The translations under genes were made by a program, and so were the position numbers. Below are positions 17,624-31,413 of a stretch of 64,000 nucleotides of DNA, one piece after another; the first letter of the stretch is position 1; each line of letters starts with the position of its first letter. The stretch is from Clostridium pasteurianum DSM 525 = ATCC 6013 (GTDB taxonomy: Bacteria; Bacillota; Clostridia; Clostridiales; Clostridiaceae). A model generated the notes under the pieces. It was not told the DNA's origin. It saw nothing but the letters and a program-made list of their open reading frames with translations, and made no database searches. The DNA lies in the NCBI RefSeq assembly GCF_000807255.1, contig NZ_CP009268.1:3688384-3752383 (forward strand). The letters are read 5' to 3'.

Positions 17624-18451
17624 ATGAAAGCCGACTTGCATAATCATAGTTTTTTATCTGACGGAATTTTGAGTGTAGAAGATATTGTTTCCTATTCAAA
17701 AAAAATAGGATTAGATTGTATATCAATTACAGACCATGATACACTAGCAGGAGTACTTCCAGCCTATACATTTGGTAAAAAAATAGGAATAGCTGTAATA
17801 CCAGGTGTAGAAATATCTACTATTGACTATGAAAATAACCGTTCTGTACACATGCTTTGTTATTTTCCAAAAAATATGTTCAAACTACAAGGATTTTTAA
17901 ATAAAATTTTAATAAATAGAGAAAATGCCAAAAGAGAAATGGCTAAAATGTTGATGAGGGAATATCCTATTACTATGGAACATATAGAAAGATATAGTTC
18001 CAAAAGTCAATCCATGTATGAAACTCACATAATGCAACCTATGGCAGATTTAGGATACACCAATATTGTAATCGGCGAATTCTATAAAGGATTACTTTCA
18101 AAAAAAGGCAAATATTATGTACAAATTAAATATCCTAGTGTATATGAAGCATTAGATATGATAAAAGAAGTAGGTGGAATTGCAATTATGGCTCATCCAG
18201 GTGAGTTTAATTCTATAGAACTATTAGAAAAATTATCGAAAAAAGGTTTAATACAAGGTGCAGAATATAATCATCCAAGAAATTCTGAGGAAGTAAAAAA
18301 ACAGATAAAAGAAATTGCCAATAGATATGATTTAATTATGACTGGTGGAACAGATTTCCACGGAAACTATTCAAAATCACCTCATCCTCTAGGTTCTTTT
18401 ACTTGTCCAGAAGATCAGCTTGAAAGATTAATTAAATTGGGAAATTCATAA
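17624..18451 (+). CDS. PHP-domain phosphoesterase (YciV/RNase AM-like)
   Basis: A 275-aa metal-dependent phosphoesterase of the PHP superfamily. Metal-ligand motifs are in order: DLHNHSFLSDG (3-13), ITDHDTLAG, PGVEIST, AHPGEF and TDFHG. Relatives hydrolyse 3',5'-bisphosphonucleotides or trim RNA 5' ends; the exact substrate is not determined here. TAGGAGGTAAAAA gives an excellent ribosome site. It is monocistronic with a clear terminator. Confidence 0.88.
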   Translation: MKADLHNHSFLSDGILSVEDIVSYSKKIGLDCISITDHDTLAGVLPAYTFGKKIGIAVIPGVEISTIDYENNRSVHMLCYFPKNMFKLQGFLNKILINRENAKREMAKMLMREYPITMEHIERYSSKSQSMYETHIMQPMADLGYTNIVIGEFYKGLLSKKGKYYVQIKYPSVYEALDMIKEVGGIAIMAHPGEFNSIELLEKLSKKGLIQGAEYNHPRNSEEVKKQIKEIANRYDLIMTGGTDFHGNYSKSPHPLGSFTCPEDQLERLIKLGNS

Positions 18452-18477
18452 TATAATTATCATTTAACATTATCATA

Positions 18478-18525
18478 AAGAACTGCCTTATTATATTTAT
18501 TTAAACACCTTAAGGCAATTCTTTT
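18478..18525 (+). terminator. Terminator of the PHP gene
   Basis: AAGAACTGCCTTA and TAAGGCAATTCTT pair with one mismatch and run into CTTTTATATTAATTTTT. It may also serve the convergent small gene. Confidence 0.8.
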
Positions 18526-18547
18526 ATATTAATTTTTGTCATTGATA

Positions 18548-18742
18548 TTACTCTTTCATAATCCAATATACACCTTTACCTTGCCCCTTCTTAACTGTAA
18601 CTCCTATTTGCCTAGAAGCTTCTAGTAATTCTGACTTACTGCATATATTAGTAAAATCCATACATACTTGCTTAAACTCATCAACTCCTATTTCTTTGAT
18701 TCGATCACTAATGTACTCTTTTGTAAATTGTATATTATCCAT
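18548..18742 (-). CDS. Small hypothetical protein, 64 aa
   Basis: The start has a GAGGTGA ribosome site 7 bases upstream. The protein is charged, with no signal or membrane segment. Its second half (SKSELLEASRQIGVTVKKGQ then GKGVYWIMKE) loosely resembles a SAP/Rho-N-type helix-extended-helix nucleic-acid-binding element. I do not recognise a named family. It is alone between the PHP gene and the rRNA operon. Confidence 0.6.
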   Translation of the reverse strand: MDNIQFTKEYISDRIKEIGVDEFKQVCMDFTNICSKSELLEASRQIGVTVKKGQGKGVYWIMKE

Positions 18743-18994
18743 ATTAATTCACCTCATATTTGCTAGTTTATTAACATTATAACACAATTTCATATTAAAT
18801 AATAACAATTTCATATTATATTTTAATATATTTTAATACAATATGATTTATTTTAATTCATAATACATTCTTATTATTTACAACCCTCTTTATACTTTTA
18901 ATTATAAATGTATCTTAAATTTTTACCATTTCTATTTACAAGTTTACTACAAAATTTAATTCTTAAGAATATTGATATTATTTAACACAAAAAA

Positions 18995-19018
18995 CACTAA
19001 TTACATTTATAATTAGCG
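18995..19018 (-). terminator. Terminator of the rRNA operon
   Basis: CGCTAATTA and TAATTAGTG (minus sense, one G-U pair) are followed by TTTTTT, about 25 bases after tRNA-Asn. The remaining stretch 18743-18990 shows only AT-rich DNA. Confidence 0.75.
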
Positions 19019-19043
19019 TTATTATTATACCAAAAAAATAAAA

Positions 19044-19118
19044 TGGCTCCGCGAAAAGGATTCGAACCTTCAACCTATCGGTTAACAGCCGAGTGCTCCA
19101 CCGTTGAGCTATCGCGGA
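19044..19118 (-). tRNA. tRNA-Asn (GTT)
   Basis: A 75-base tRNA including encoded CCA. Acceptor TCCGCGA pairs with TCGCGGA, the anticodon loop is CTGTTAA and the T-loop TTCGAAT. It is the last gene of the rRNA operon, just after 5S. Confidence 0.95.
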
Positions 19119-19127
19119 TCATTGTGA

Positions 19128-19244
19128 ACCCAGCGTCGACCTACTCTTCCACAGGGCTTCCCCTGCAGTACCATCAGCACATTAGAGCTTAACCTGCCTG
19201 TTCGGAATGGGAAGGAGTGTTACCTCTAAGTCATAGACACTGGA
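19128..19244 (-). rRNA. rrf: 5S ribosomal RNA
   Basis: About 117 bases with the conserved 5S pieces CCTTCCCATTCCGAACAG and GATGGTACTGCAGGGG. It lies between 23S and tRNA-Asn. Ends are approximate. Confidence 0.93.
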
Positions 19245-19446
19245 TATATTAAGTTAAGAGTGAATAGTTAAAAGTTGAGAGTTATTGATGAAATTCCTAT
19301 GGAATTCCTTTAATTTAATCTTTTAAAACTCCTTAGGAGTTTTTTCCTAAATTCTTAACTCTTAATTCTTAATTTTTAACTAAAAAATTATACTCTCAAA
19401 ATTGCATAGTAACTGGTAAAGTAATTTTATTTCTTCGTTTTATTTT

Positions 19447-24075
<4,629 letters not shown>

Positions 24076-24230
24076 TAAGTTTGATGTTAGCTCATCGCTT
24101 CTCTTCTCAATGAAGAGTTTGTTACTCTCAATTTTAATTTCTTAAAATTTAAAGAATTGCTGGTTTACTTACTATTCTTATACTCTGTTTAATTTTCAAA
24201 GATCAATCACTGTCATCTGACAGCTTTTAT

Positions 24231-24259
24231 ATCATATCACTAATCGAGAATTTTGTCAA
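24231..24259 (-). promoter_or_regulatory. rRNA operon promoter
   Basis: On the minus strand TTGACA (24254-24259) and TATGAT (24231-24236) are spaced by 17 bp, about 155 bp before 16S. This is a near-consensus sigma-A promoter. Confidence 0.85.
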
Positions 24260-24610
24260 CATTTTTTTATCATTGAATTAAATTCATTTTAGTGTGTCGT
24301 TTTCGACGACGTGTTATATAGTATCATATTAAAGATGTATTGAATATTACAATAATGCTAAAATCTCTATTATTTTTACCTATTTCTTATAATTACAAGT
24401 TATATCTCTAATTTTCTTATATTGATACGCTGGGATTAGTATATGATATTGACAATAAAAAAATTCAGTATTGCAATGTCTATATTTAAAAAATAATATT
24501 ATAATTGAAAGTAACTATTATGCAACATCAAGAAATCCTCAACTTATATTTCAATACAATCATTAAAGCTTGATTGAAAGCAAATTTATCATTTTGAATG
24601 GAGGACATAT
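24260..24610. other. AT-rich divergent region between rrn and nuoE-like gene
   Basis: No gene is seen. It contains a small GTCG-loop-CGAC hairpin near 24297, likely upstream elements and possibly a second rRNA promoter (TTCAAT...CTATAT). The nuoE-like gene's promoter should lie at the right end. Confidence 0.4.
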
Positions 24611-25087
24611 ATGAATGAAACAATTGATTTCAAGGTCATTGATAATATTGTTGATAACCTTGGATGTAAGCAAAGTTCAATTATTGCTATTCTGCAGAGT
24701 ATACAGGAACATTATCGTTACATACCCAAGGAGACTTTTCAATATCTCTCAAAAAAACTCAGCATCAGTGAAACTGAGATTTATAGTGTAGCTACATTTT
24801 ATAAAAACTTTTCACTGGAACCAAAAGGCAAATATATGATAAAAGTTTGTGACGGTACTGCCTGCTATGTTAAAAAATCAATTCCTATACTTGACAGGCT
24901 ACGTAAAGAATTAGGTCTATCGAAATCAAAAGCTACAACCGATGATCTAATCTTTACTGTAGAAACTGTATCCTGTCTTGGTGCATGCGGACTATCTCCA
25001 GTATTGACTGTAAACGAAAAAGTATATCCTGCCATGACGCCGGACAAGGCCTCTGAACTTTTAAAGGAATTAAACAAAAAACGGTAA
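24611..25087 (+). CDS. NuoE/HydC-like [2Fe-2S] thioredoxin-fold subunit
   Basis: A 158-aa subunit of NADH-dependent hydrogenase, formate dehydrogenase or complex I-like enzymes. It relays electrons from flavin to Fe-S clusters. The four cluster cysteines are CDGTAC (about 84-89) and CLGAC (about 125-129). The N-terminal helical part (IIAILQSIQEHYRYIP) is typical. GGAGGAC is the ribosome site. It converges with the CODH operon, whose HydB/NuoF-like protein is the natural partner, so it is probably a subunit of the same complex though not in the operon. Confidence 0.9.
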   Translation: MNETIDFKVIDNIVDNLGCKQSSIIAILQSIQEHYRYIPKETFQYLSKKLSISETEIYSVATFYKNFSLEPKGKYMIKVCDGTACYVKKSIPILDRLRKELGLSKSKATTDDLIFTVETVSCLGACGLSPVLTVNEKVYPAMTPDKASELLKELNKKR

Positions 25088-25135
25088 AATACTAATCATC
25101 AGTACAAATGGCTTCTCCTTCGCAAAAAGCTATCT

Positions 25136-25185
25136 GACTTTTTAGCATATTGACCTGCCACTAGATTTCAATATACTAAAAAGTC
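25136..25185. terminator. Bidirectional terminator-like hairpin between convergent genes
   Basis: GACTTTTTAG.ATATTG and CAATAT.CTAAAAAGTC give a 16-bp stem with one mismatch. U-rich sequence lies on both strands within the stem. It separates the nuoE-like gene from cooC. Confidence 0.7.
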
Positions 25186-25212
25186 GCTATTGTTTGTCAT
25201 AGAAAGCAATAC

Positions 25213-25968
25213 CTATAATCTCTGCTTTAATTCTAACATTATATTCATTAACTTTTCATCTTCATCAAATACAGAAGTCCCTTTAAGATCAGCTTCACCA
25301 ACACTATCACTATAGGGGATAGTATAGATAATTGGAATACTTAATTTATCTTCAATAATTTTTTTCTCTTTTTGATTTTTCACTTTATTTAAGACTGCCA
25401 CATTATTTTTTATACCTATATCTGTAGCTAATCTATTTATTCTTTCTGCAGTTTCAACTGAACGTAAATTTGGCTCCACAACTGTTATTAATACATCTAC
25501 ATTTTCTGCAGTTCCCCTTCCTAGATGTTCAATTCCAGCTTCCATATCCATAATTAAGGTATAGTGAGATTTATTTAAGTAATGTTGTAATAATTTTTTT
25601 ATAAGTGCATTCTCAGGGCAGAAACATCCACCCCCTCCTTGTCTAATAGATCCAGCTACTAAAAGCTGCACACCATCATTACATTGAACCCCAAACCTAT
25701 CTAAAATATCATCTACTGTAAAATTTAATTTGAACATTTGTCCATAACCACTGCCTGGTTTTACTCCTGTTTTTTCTTCAATTAAATCATCCATTTCTGA
25801 CAATGGTCTAATATTCCCTTGACTTCCACCTAGAGTAGTTATCAAATTTGGAGAAGAGTCTGTATCTAAAGCAATTACTTTTTCTCCTTCTCTTGAAAAT
25901 ATTCTAGCAAGCCCTGCAGAAACAGTCGTTTTACCTACTCCACCTTTTCCTGAAATAGCTATCTTCAT
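25213..25968 (-). CDS. cooC: CooC-type CO dehydrogenase maturation ATPase
   Basis: A 251-aa MinD/ParA-type P-loop ATPase that inserts or activates nickel at the CODH C-cluster. The deviant Walker A is SGKGGVGKTT (7-16), followed by ALDTDSSPN. A CFCP motif (about residue 108) matches the CooC CxC metal-binding pair. I chose ATG 25966-25968, which overlaps the upstream stop as ATGA, with GGAGGG upstream. It is the last gene of the cooS operon. Confidence 0.9.
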   Translation of the reverse strand: MKIAISGKGGVGKTTVSAGLARIFSREGEKVIALDTDSSPNLITTLGGSQGNIRPLSEMDDLIEEKTGVKPGSGYGQMFKLNFTVDDILDRFGVQCNDGVQLLVAGSIRQGGGGCFCPENALIKKLLQHYLNKSHYTLIMDMEAGIEHLGRGTAENVDVLITVVEPNLRSVETAERINRLATDIGIKNNVAVLNKVKNQKEKKIIEDKLSIPIIYTIPYSDSVGEADLKGTSVFDEDEKLMNIMLELKQRL

Positions 25969-26711
25969 ATTTTTACCCTCCAAAATTTCTTAATCTCTTT
26001 ATTTTTTTTACAAGTTTCACATAAATCAAAGTCTAAAAAGCATGAAAAATCCTCTTTTAATTTTTCAATCATTTTCTTAGTACTAAAAAATTCTCCACAC
26101 CCCTTACATTTTTTGAGTTCAACTTTTGTATTAAAATATTCAATATATCTAGTTGAACCTTCATCTTTAACTTTTATAGTTCCAATAGGACAAACTTCAG
26201 CGCAGGCTCCACAGCCTATACATACATCAGAATCAATAGAAAAAGGAGTATCAACCTTAGTATCATAACCCCTTCCTACAAGCCCTATAGCTTCAGCCCC
26301 TATTTTTTCTTTGCAGATTCTAACACATCTACCACAATATAATAAACAATCATAATTCTTGCCTTCAAATCTGCTTTTTGTAACTCCTAATTTCTTAAAT
26401 ATTTCTTTTAATTTTTTTGAGCCTGGTGTTCGAGCCAGTAACAGTTCAGCTATTAATTTTCTTTTTTCCACCAATTCTTTACTTATTGTTTTAATTACCA
26501 TACCATCTTCTATAAATCTAGTACAAGAAGCATCTAGTCCTTTACTTCCATTCTTCTCTATCTCCACAATACATAATCTACAGGCACCGTAAGGTTTTAA
26601 ACCATCATGATAGCATAGAGTTGGAATTTCAATATCTAACTCCTTTGCCAATTCAAGAATAGTTTTTTCTTCCTGCACCTCAGCTTCTCTACCATCAATG
26701 CTTACTTTCAT
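25965..26711 (-). CDS. NuoG/HydA N-terminal-like Fe-S protein (no catalytic domain)
   Basis: A 248-aa electron carrier. It begins with a plant-type [2Fe-2S] domain (CYHDGLKPYGACRLC and a further Cys), then a Cys-rich segment LYCGRCVRICKE. Next comes a 4Fe-4S site CIGCGACAEVCP, and last a CKGC...CETC tail that could bind zinc or another cluster. It resembles the N-terminal electron wire of NuoG or of bifurcating hydrogenase HydA but lacks the H-cluster or molybdenum domain. The start ATG at 26711 has AGGAGTGATAGG before it. It sits between cooF and cooC, suggesting it links CooF to the NADH/FMN subunit. Confidence 0.8.
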   Translation of the reverse strand: MKVSIDGREAEVQEEKTILELAKELDIEIPTLCYHDGLKPYGACRLCIVEIEKNGSKGLDASCTRFIEDGMVIKTISKELVEKRKLIAELLLARTPGSKKLKEIFKKLGVTKSRFEGKNYDCLLYCGRCVRICKEKIGAEAIGLVGRGYDTKVDTPFSIDSDVCIGCGACAEVCPIGTIKVKDEGSTRYIEYFNTKVELKKCKGCGEFFSTKKMIEKLKEDFSCFLDFDLCETCKKNKEIKKFWRVKI

Positions 26712-26737
26712 CCTATCACTCCTGCCCAATCTCTTCT

Positions 26738-27259
26738 TTAATCATCATCATTCTTAAAGGCACTTAAAAATCTTTGTTTTGTTGCTTCTTTTTTCTTATT
26801 AGATAACTCTTCTAAAGTTATCAATTTCAAGGCATTTGTAGGACATCCTTTAACGCAGGCTGGTTCTTTTTCTCCTTCCAGCCTCTTTATACAGAAATCA
26901 CATTTGATTACAGTGTTGTCTGCTTTACTTATTTTCAATACTCCAAAAGGACAAACTTGAATACACATCTTACATCCTATACATTTACTCTTATTTATAA
27001 CAATTGGAGCTTCATCATTTTTCCTGCCTATGGAAGCTGTAGGACAGACAGTCTCGCAGGGAGCATAATCACAATGACGACATTGCCACGGAATGTTACT
27101 TCCATTTATAAATTCTACACTCATCCTATACTGTGGTATGGGAATTTCCTGAATAGCTGAAAATAAATTCTTGGAATTAGAATGTTCAATAGCACATTCC
27201 ATCTCGCAGGTATGACAGCCTAAACATTTATCCATATCAACATCTATAATTTTTTTCAT
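26738..27259 (-). CDS. cooF: CooF-type ferredoxin-like electron transfer protein
   Basis: A 173-aa polyferredoxin that takes electrons from CODH. It has four [4Fe-4S] cysteine sets: CLGCHTCEMEC (12-22), CRHCDYAPCETVCP, CIGCKMCIQVCPFG and CDFCIKR...CVKGCP. This is the CooF/HycB arrangement. Its ATG lies two bases after the cooS stop, so the two are translationally coupled. The end is acidic (FKNDDD). Confidence 0.92.
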   Translation of the reverse strand: MKKIIDVDMDKCLGCHTCEMECAIEHSNSKNLFSAIQEIPIPQYRMSVEFINGSNIPWQCRHCDYAPCETVCPTASIGRKNDEAPIVINKSKCIGCKMCIQVCPFGVLKISKADNTVIKCDFCIKRLEGEKEPACVKGCPTNALKLITLEELSNKKKEATKQRFLSAFKNDDD

Positions 27260-27261
27260 AT

Positions 27262-29136
27262 TTATCCTCTCTTCCCTAGCAATTGTTCCCGCTTGATTTG
27301 AATATGCCTAAGCATTAGTTCTGCTATTTTATGAGGATTACTTTCCACTGCGAATTTCCCTCCAATAACTTTTTCTATATCTTTAGTTAATAACTTAACC
27401 ACCTCAACACTTCCCAAAATAGGCGGTGTATTCCCTAAAACAGTAAAGATTCCTGATGCTACAAAATAAGTACCTATAGCTACTGCCTTTTCACTCATCC
27501 ATTCAGGTGCTGCTCCTGCAACAGGTAAGTCAGAAGTCTTAACGCCTAGAGTTTCTGCTATTGCTGATATAACCGCAAGGATTCTTGCATTATCTACACA
27601 GCTCCCCATGTGTAAGCAAGGTGGAATACCAAGTTGTCTACAAATTGTCTTCAGACTCTCTCCAGCTAATTCAGCACCTTCTAGCTTAAAAAGACCAGCT
27701 TTCATGGCAGCAATTGACCAGCAACCTGTTCCCACTACCAAAATATCATTAGCAATTAATTCTTTAGCAACTTCAATGTGGCTTTTATCCTGTTCTATTT
27801 TAGGATTATTGCAACCTACTATACCAGCTATTCCTTTGATTGTACCTTTCTTAATTGCCTCAATAAGTGGATTTAGTGAACCACCTAAGGCTTCTACTAT
27901 TGCTTCAACGGAAAATCCTACAATTCCATCCATCTTTTCTGAAGGTATTTTAATCTTATCTTTTGCTCTAGCCGGATAATTTTCAATGGCCCTTTTGATA
28001 ATTTTCCTAGCAATTTCATCTGCCTGTTGTGGATAAAATTCAATATGTTCTGCTCCTGGTATCTTTGCTTTTTCAGAAGTGGTAATTATTTTAGTATGAT
28101 AACAATCAGCTACATCTACCAGAGAAGGCATAATACATTGGTAATCTACCACCATAGCATCTAGAGCGCCAGTAACTATTGCCAATTCTTGCTGCAGGAA
28201 ATTACCAGCTGTTGGTATCCCATGTCTCATTGTAATTTCATTTCCTGTACAACACATACCAGCTACCACAATTCCTGCTGCCCCTTTACTTTTAGCCAGT
28301 TCTATCATTTCTTCATCTTCAGCAGCTTCGACAATCTTTTCAGACAAAATTGGGAGATGTCCATGGGTAATTACATTTACTTTGTCTTCTTCTAACACAC
28401 CTAAATTGGCATAAGATTGAACAGGCTGAGGAGTACCAAACATTACATCTGAAAATTCACTGCCAATTAAAGAACCACCCCAACCATCTGAAAGAGCTGT
28501 TCTGATTCCCTGTAGACTCAAGTTAAAATGATCAGCATCAACTCCCATATGTGTACGATGCATACTTTCTGTAACTTCTCTATCTATATTTCTAGGTGCA
28601 ACATTTATACTTTTCCAAAGCTTCTTTAAACTTTCAGGTGCATAGGCATTAGCAAAAGCAAGTATCTTTTCATCCTGCTTTCCAAAGTCTAAAAGAGCTA
28701 TTTTAGCAACATCTTCAGCAATTTGTTTAATTTCTCTATTTGTATCAACTTCCAATTTAGAGGCTACTTGTTTTAACTTGGCTTGATCTTTTATCTCATA
28801 CCTTTGTAATTCTCCTTCGGCTATCTCTTTAAAGGCCAATGCTATCTCTCTGCCATGATCGCTATGAGAAGCCGCTCCAGCTGCAATCATTCTAACTAAG
28901 TTTCTAGAAACTATTGTAGCAGCAGTGGCACCACAGACACCCTTAGAAGGTCCTTCCCCAAAAGGATCAATTCTACAGGGTCCCATATTACAATTTCTAC
29001 AGCATAAACCAAGTTGACCAAAGCCACACTGAGGTTGTTGTGCTTCAAGTCTATCCCAAATAGTCTCTACTCCATCAGAATGTGCTTTTTTAATTCCTTC
29101 CTGTGTTACTTTATCGTAGAATTTTTTTCTAATCAA
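27262..29136 (-). CDS. cooS: Ni-containing carbon monoxide dehydrogenase catalytic subunit
   Basis: A 624-aa monofunctional CODH, catalysing CO + H2O = CO2 + 2 e- + 2 H+. The N-terminal D/B-cluster cysteines are CGFGQLGLCCRNCNMGPC (about 37-54) with GVCGA. C-cluster ligand regions follow: ITHGHLP, GMCCTGNE, DYQCIMPS, GIVGCNNPK, GTGCWSIAAMKAG and HMGSCVDNAR. All expected ligand motifs are present, so it should be active. The start is TTG with GAGGAG 9 bases before. It is not fused to or flanked by acetyl-CoA synthase, so it is the CooS rather than the AcsA type. Confidence 0.95.
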   Translation of the reverse strand: MIRKKFYDKVTQEGIKKAHSDGVETIWDRLEAQQPQCGFGQLGLCCRNCNMGPCRIDPFGEGPSKGVCGATAATIVSRNLVRMIAAGAASHSDHGREIALAFKEIAEGELQRYEIKDQAKLKQVASKLEVDTNREIKQIAEDVAKIALLDFGKQDEKILAFANAYAPESLKKLWKSINVAPRNIDREVTESMHRTHMGVDADHFNLSLQGIRTALSDGWGGSLIGSEFSDVMFGTPQPVQSYANLGVLEEDKVNVITHGHLPILSEKIVEAAEDEEMIELAKSKGAAGIVVAGMCCTGNEITMRHGIPTAGNFLQQELAIVTGALDAMVVDYQCIMPSLVDVADCYHTKIITTSEKAKIPGAEHIEFYPQQADEIARKIIKRAIENYPARAKDKIKIPSEKMDGIVGFSVEAIVEALGGSLNPLIEAIKKGTIKGIAGIVGCNNPKIEQDKSHIEVAKELIANDILVVGTGCWSIAAMKAGLFKLEGAELAGESLKTICRQLGIPPCLHMGSCVDNARILAVISAIAETLGVKTSDLPVAGAAPEWMSEKAVAIGTYFVASGIFTVLGNTPPILGSVEVVKLLTKDIEKVIGGKFAVESNPHKIAELMLRHIQIKREQLLGKRG

Positions 29137-29194
29137 AATTCTTTACTCCTCTCTCTTATTAATTATAAATACTTAAAATAGATATCAGTATTTT

Positions 29195-31036
29195 TTATTC
29201 TTTAACTACGGCATTAAAAGGACAAATTTTAATACAAGCTCCACATTTAATACATTTATCTTTATCTATACTATGCTGTTTTTTAACTTCACCACTAATA
29301 GCACCTGCAGGACATCCTTTTACACATTTATCACACCCCTCACAATCACTAGTAATATGATATTTCACTAATACCTGACATACCCCAGCTGGACATTTCT
29401 TATCTTTTACATGAGCTTCATATTCAGATTTAAAATAATTCAACGTGGACAATACAGGATTAGGTGCAGCTTGTCCCAAACCACATAAGGACGCATCTTT
29501 TATTAATTTTCCTAAAGTTTCTAGTTGTTCTAAATCTTCAATTTCAGCCTTACCTTCTGTTATCTTCTCCAGTATCTCTAACATTCTTTTAGTACCTTCG
29601 CAGCAGGGAGCACACTTGCCACAAGACTCTGCTACTGTAAAACTTAAAAAGAATCTAGCTATATCTACCATACAGTTATCTTCATCCATAACAACCAATC
29701 CGCCAGAACCCATCATAGCTCCTGCTCTCAATAATGAGTCATAATCAACTGGCAAATCTAACTTATATTCTGGGAGGCAGCCTCCAGAAGGACCACCAAT
29801 CTGAACTGCTTTAAAGGCTCTGCCATTAGGAATTCCTCCACCTATATCATAAATAATTTTTTTCATTGCGGTCCCCATTGGTACTTCTACTAAACCAGTA
29901 TTATTAATCTTACCTGTGAGAGAAAATACTTTAGTTCCCCAGCTGCCTTCAGTGCCTATTGTACTAAATACTTTAGATCCACTACTAATAATTCCTGGAA
30001 TATTGGCATAGGTTTCTACATTATTAATATTTGTGGGATGGCCCCATAATCCCTTCTGAGCTGGATATGGAGGCTTAGATCTAGGCATTCCCCTTTTTCC
30101 TTCAATAGATGCTATCAAAGCCGTCTCTTCACCACAGACAAAAGCTCCAGCACCAGTTTTAATCTCCACATCAAAATTAAACTCTGTACCAAATAATTCA
30201 TTTCCTAAAAAACCATACTCTCGTGCCTGAACAATAGCTTTTTCTAATCGTTTAATAGCCAATGGATACTCAGCTCTGACATAAATATATCCTTCATCAG
30301 AACCAATAGCATAAGCAGCAATAATCATACCTTCAAGAACCTTATGTGGATCCCCTACCAATACACTTTCATCCATAAAAGCACCTGGATCACCCTCGTC
30401 AGCATTGCAAATAACATATTTTTTACTTCCTTTACTATCCCGAGCAAACTGCCACTTAAGTCCAGTTGGGAATCCTCCTCCACCTCGTCCTCGAAGACCT
30501 GATTGCTTAACTTCATCAATTACTTCCTGTGGCTTCCTTTCAGTTAGAACTTGTCCTAATGCTTGATAACCACCTCTCACTATGTAATCTTTAATATTTT
30601 GAGGATTGATTTCACCACAATTATTCAATACAAGTTTATGCTGTTTACTATAAAAATCAATATCATTATAATAGAAAATATTTTCTCCACTAATGGGATT
30701 TTTATATAATAATCTTTCTAATATTTTGCCCTCTATAAACTGTGTTTCTACTAACTCTTTTATATCTTCAGCACTTACTTCACAATAAAATATTTTTTCC
30801 GGATAGACAATTACAATTGGCCCTTTTTCACAAAAACCATGACAGCCTGTTTCCACTATTTCAACTTCATTTTCTAAATTATTATTAGTTAGTTCTTCTT
30901 TCAATGTATTTTGAACTTCTCTACAACCTGAGGAAATACAACCCGTTCCACCACAAACTAAAATTTGTCTTTTTATTTTTCTTAAATCTTCTTGAAAATC
31001 TTTCTGTAACTTTTTTAATTCCTCCAGCGATTTCAA
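29195..31036 (-). CDS. HydB/NuoF-like NADH-binding flavoprotein subunit
   Basis: About 613 aa with, in order, a thioredoxin-like [2Fe-2S] domain (CGGTGCISSGC and ETGCHGFC), the FMN/NADH domain (GLRGRGGGGFPTGLKW, NADEGDPGAFMD), the NuoF [4Fe-4S] site (ESCGKCAPCCEG), and two C-terminal 4Fe-4S sites (CEGCDKCVKGCP, CIKCGACIKICP). This is the architecture of the beta subunit of bifurcating hydrogenases. GGAGGTG lies 6 bases before a TTG (31034-31036), which I take as the start; the ATG at 31051 is inside the ribosome site. It is first in the cooS operon. Confidence 0.88.
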   Translation of the reverse strand: MKSLEELKKLQKDFQEDLRKIKRQILVCGGTGCISSGCREVQNTLKEELTNNNLENEVEIVETGCHGFCEKGPIVIVYPEKIFYCEVSAEDIKELVETQFIEGKILERLLYKNPISGENIFYYNDIDFYSKQHKLVLNNCGEINPQNIKDYIVRGGYQALGQVLTERKPQEVIDEVKQSGLRGRGGGGFPTGLKWQFARDSKGSKKYVICNADEGDPGAFMDESVLVGDPHKVLEGMIIAAYAIGSDEGYIYVRAEYPLAIKRLEKAIVQAREYGFLGNELFGTEFNFDVEIKTGAGAFVCGEETALIASIEGKRGMPRSKPPYPAQKGLWGHPTNINNVETYANIPGIISSGSKVFSTIGTEGSWGTKVFSLTGKINNTGLVEVPMGTAMKKIIYDIGGGIPNGRAFKAVQIGGPSGGCLPEYKLDLPVDYDSLLRAGAMMGSGGLVVMDEDNCMVDIARFFLSFTVAESCGKCAPCCEGTKRMLEILEKITEGKAEIEDLEQLETLGKLIKDASLCGLGQAAPNPVLSTLNYFKSEYEAHVKDKKCPAGVCQVLVKYHITSDCEGCDKCVKGCPAGAISGEVKKQHSIDKDKCIKCGACIKICPFNAVVKE

Positions 31037-31413
31037 ATTATTCACCTCCATAATTTAGAACATTAATTAAAGAATGAAATTAAGAACTCTAGTATTTTTT
31101 CTTAAAATTGAAATCAAAAATTCACTTCCTAATTCATCATTTATTTCATATTAATACCTATTATACTAAAATATTATGTTTAATTATATACTTTCGCTGT
31201 TTTCTTGTCATTTCCTGGGCAATAATAATAAATTTCAGATAAACTATACGACTAAAAATTTTCTTTTATATATTAAACTAGATAAAAATAAAAAAATAAG
31301 AGAATTCACATTTCTGCAAATACTCTTTAATATTATTTTTATAACTATAAACTGTATTGTAATTATAAATTTTAAAAATCCCTTTAGATTTATTAATTTT
31401 ATATATTTAACTC
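31037..31413. other. Non-coding AT-rich region upstream of the CODH operon
   Basis: About 380 bp. It should contain the CODH operon promoter; a TATAAT (31160-31165, minus) is present with a weak -35. A 82-codon plus-strand frame here lacks a ribosome site and is not considered a gene. Confidence 0.4.
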
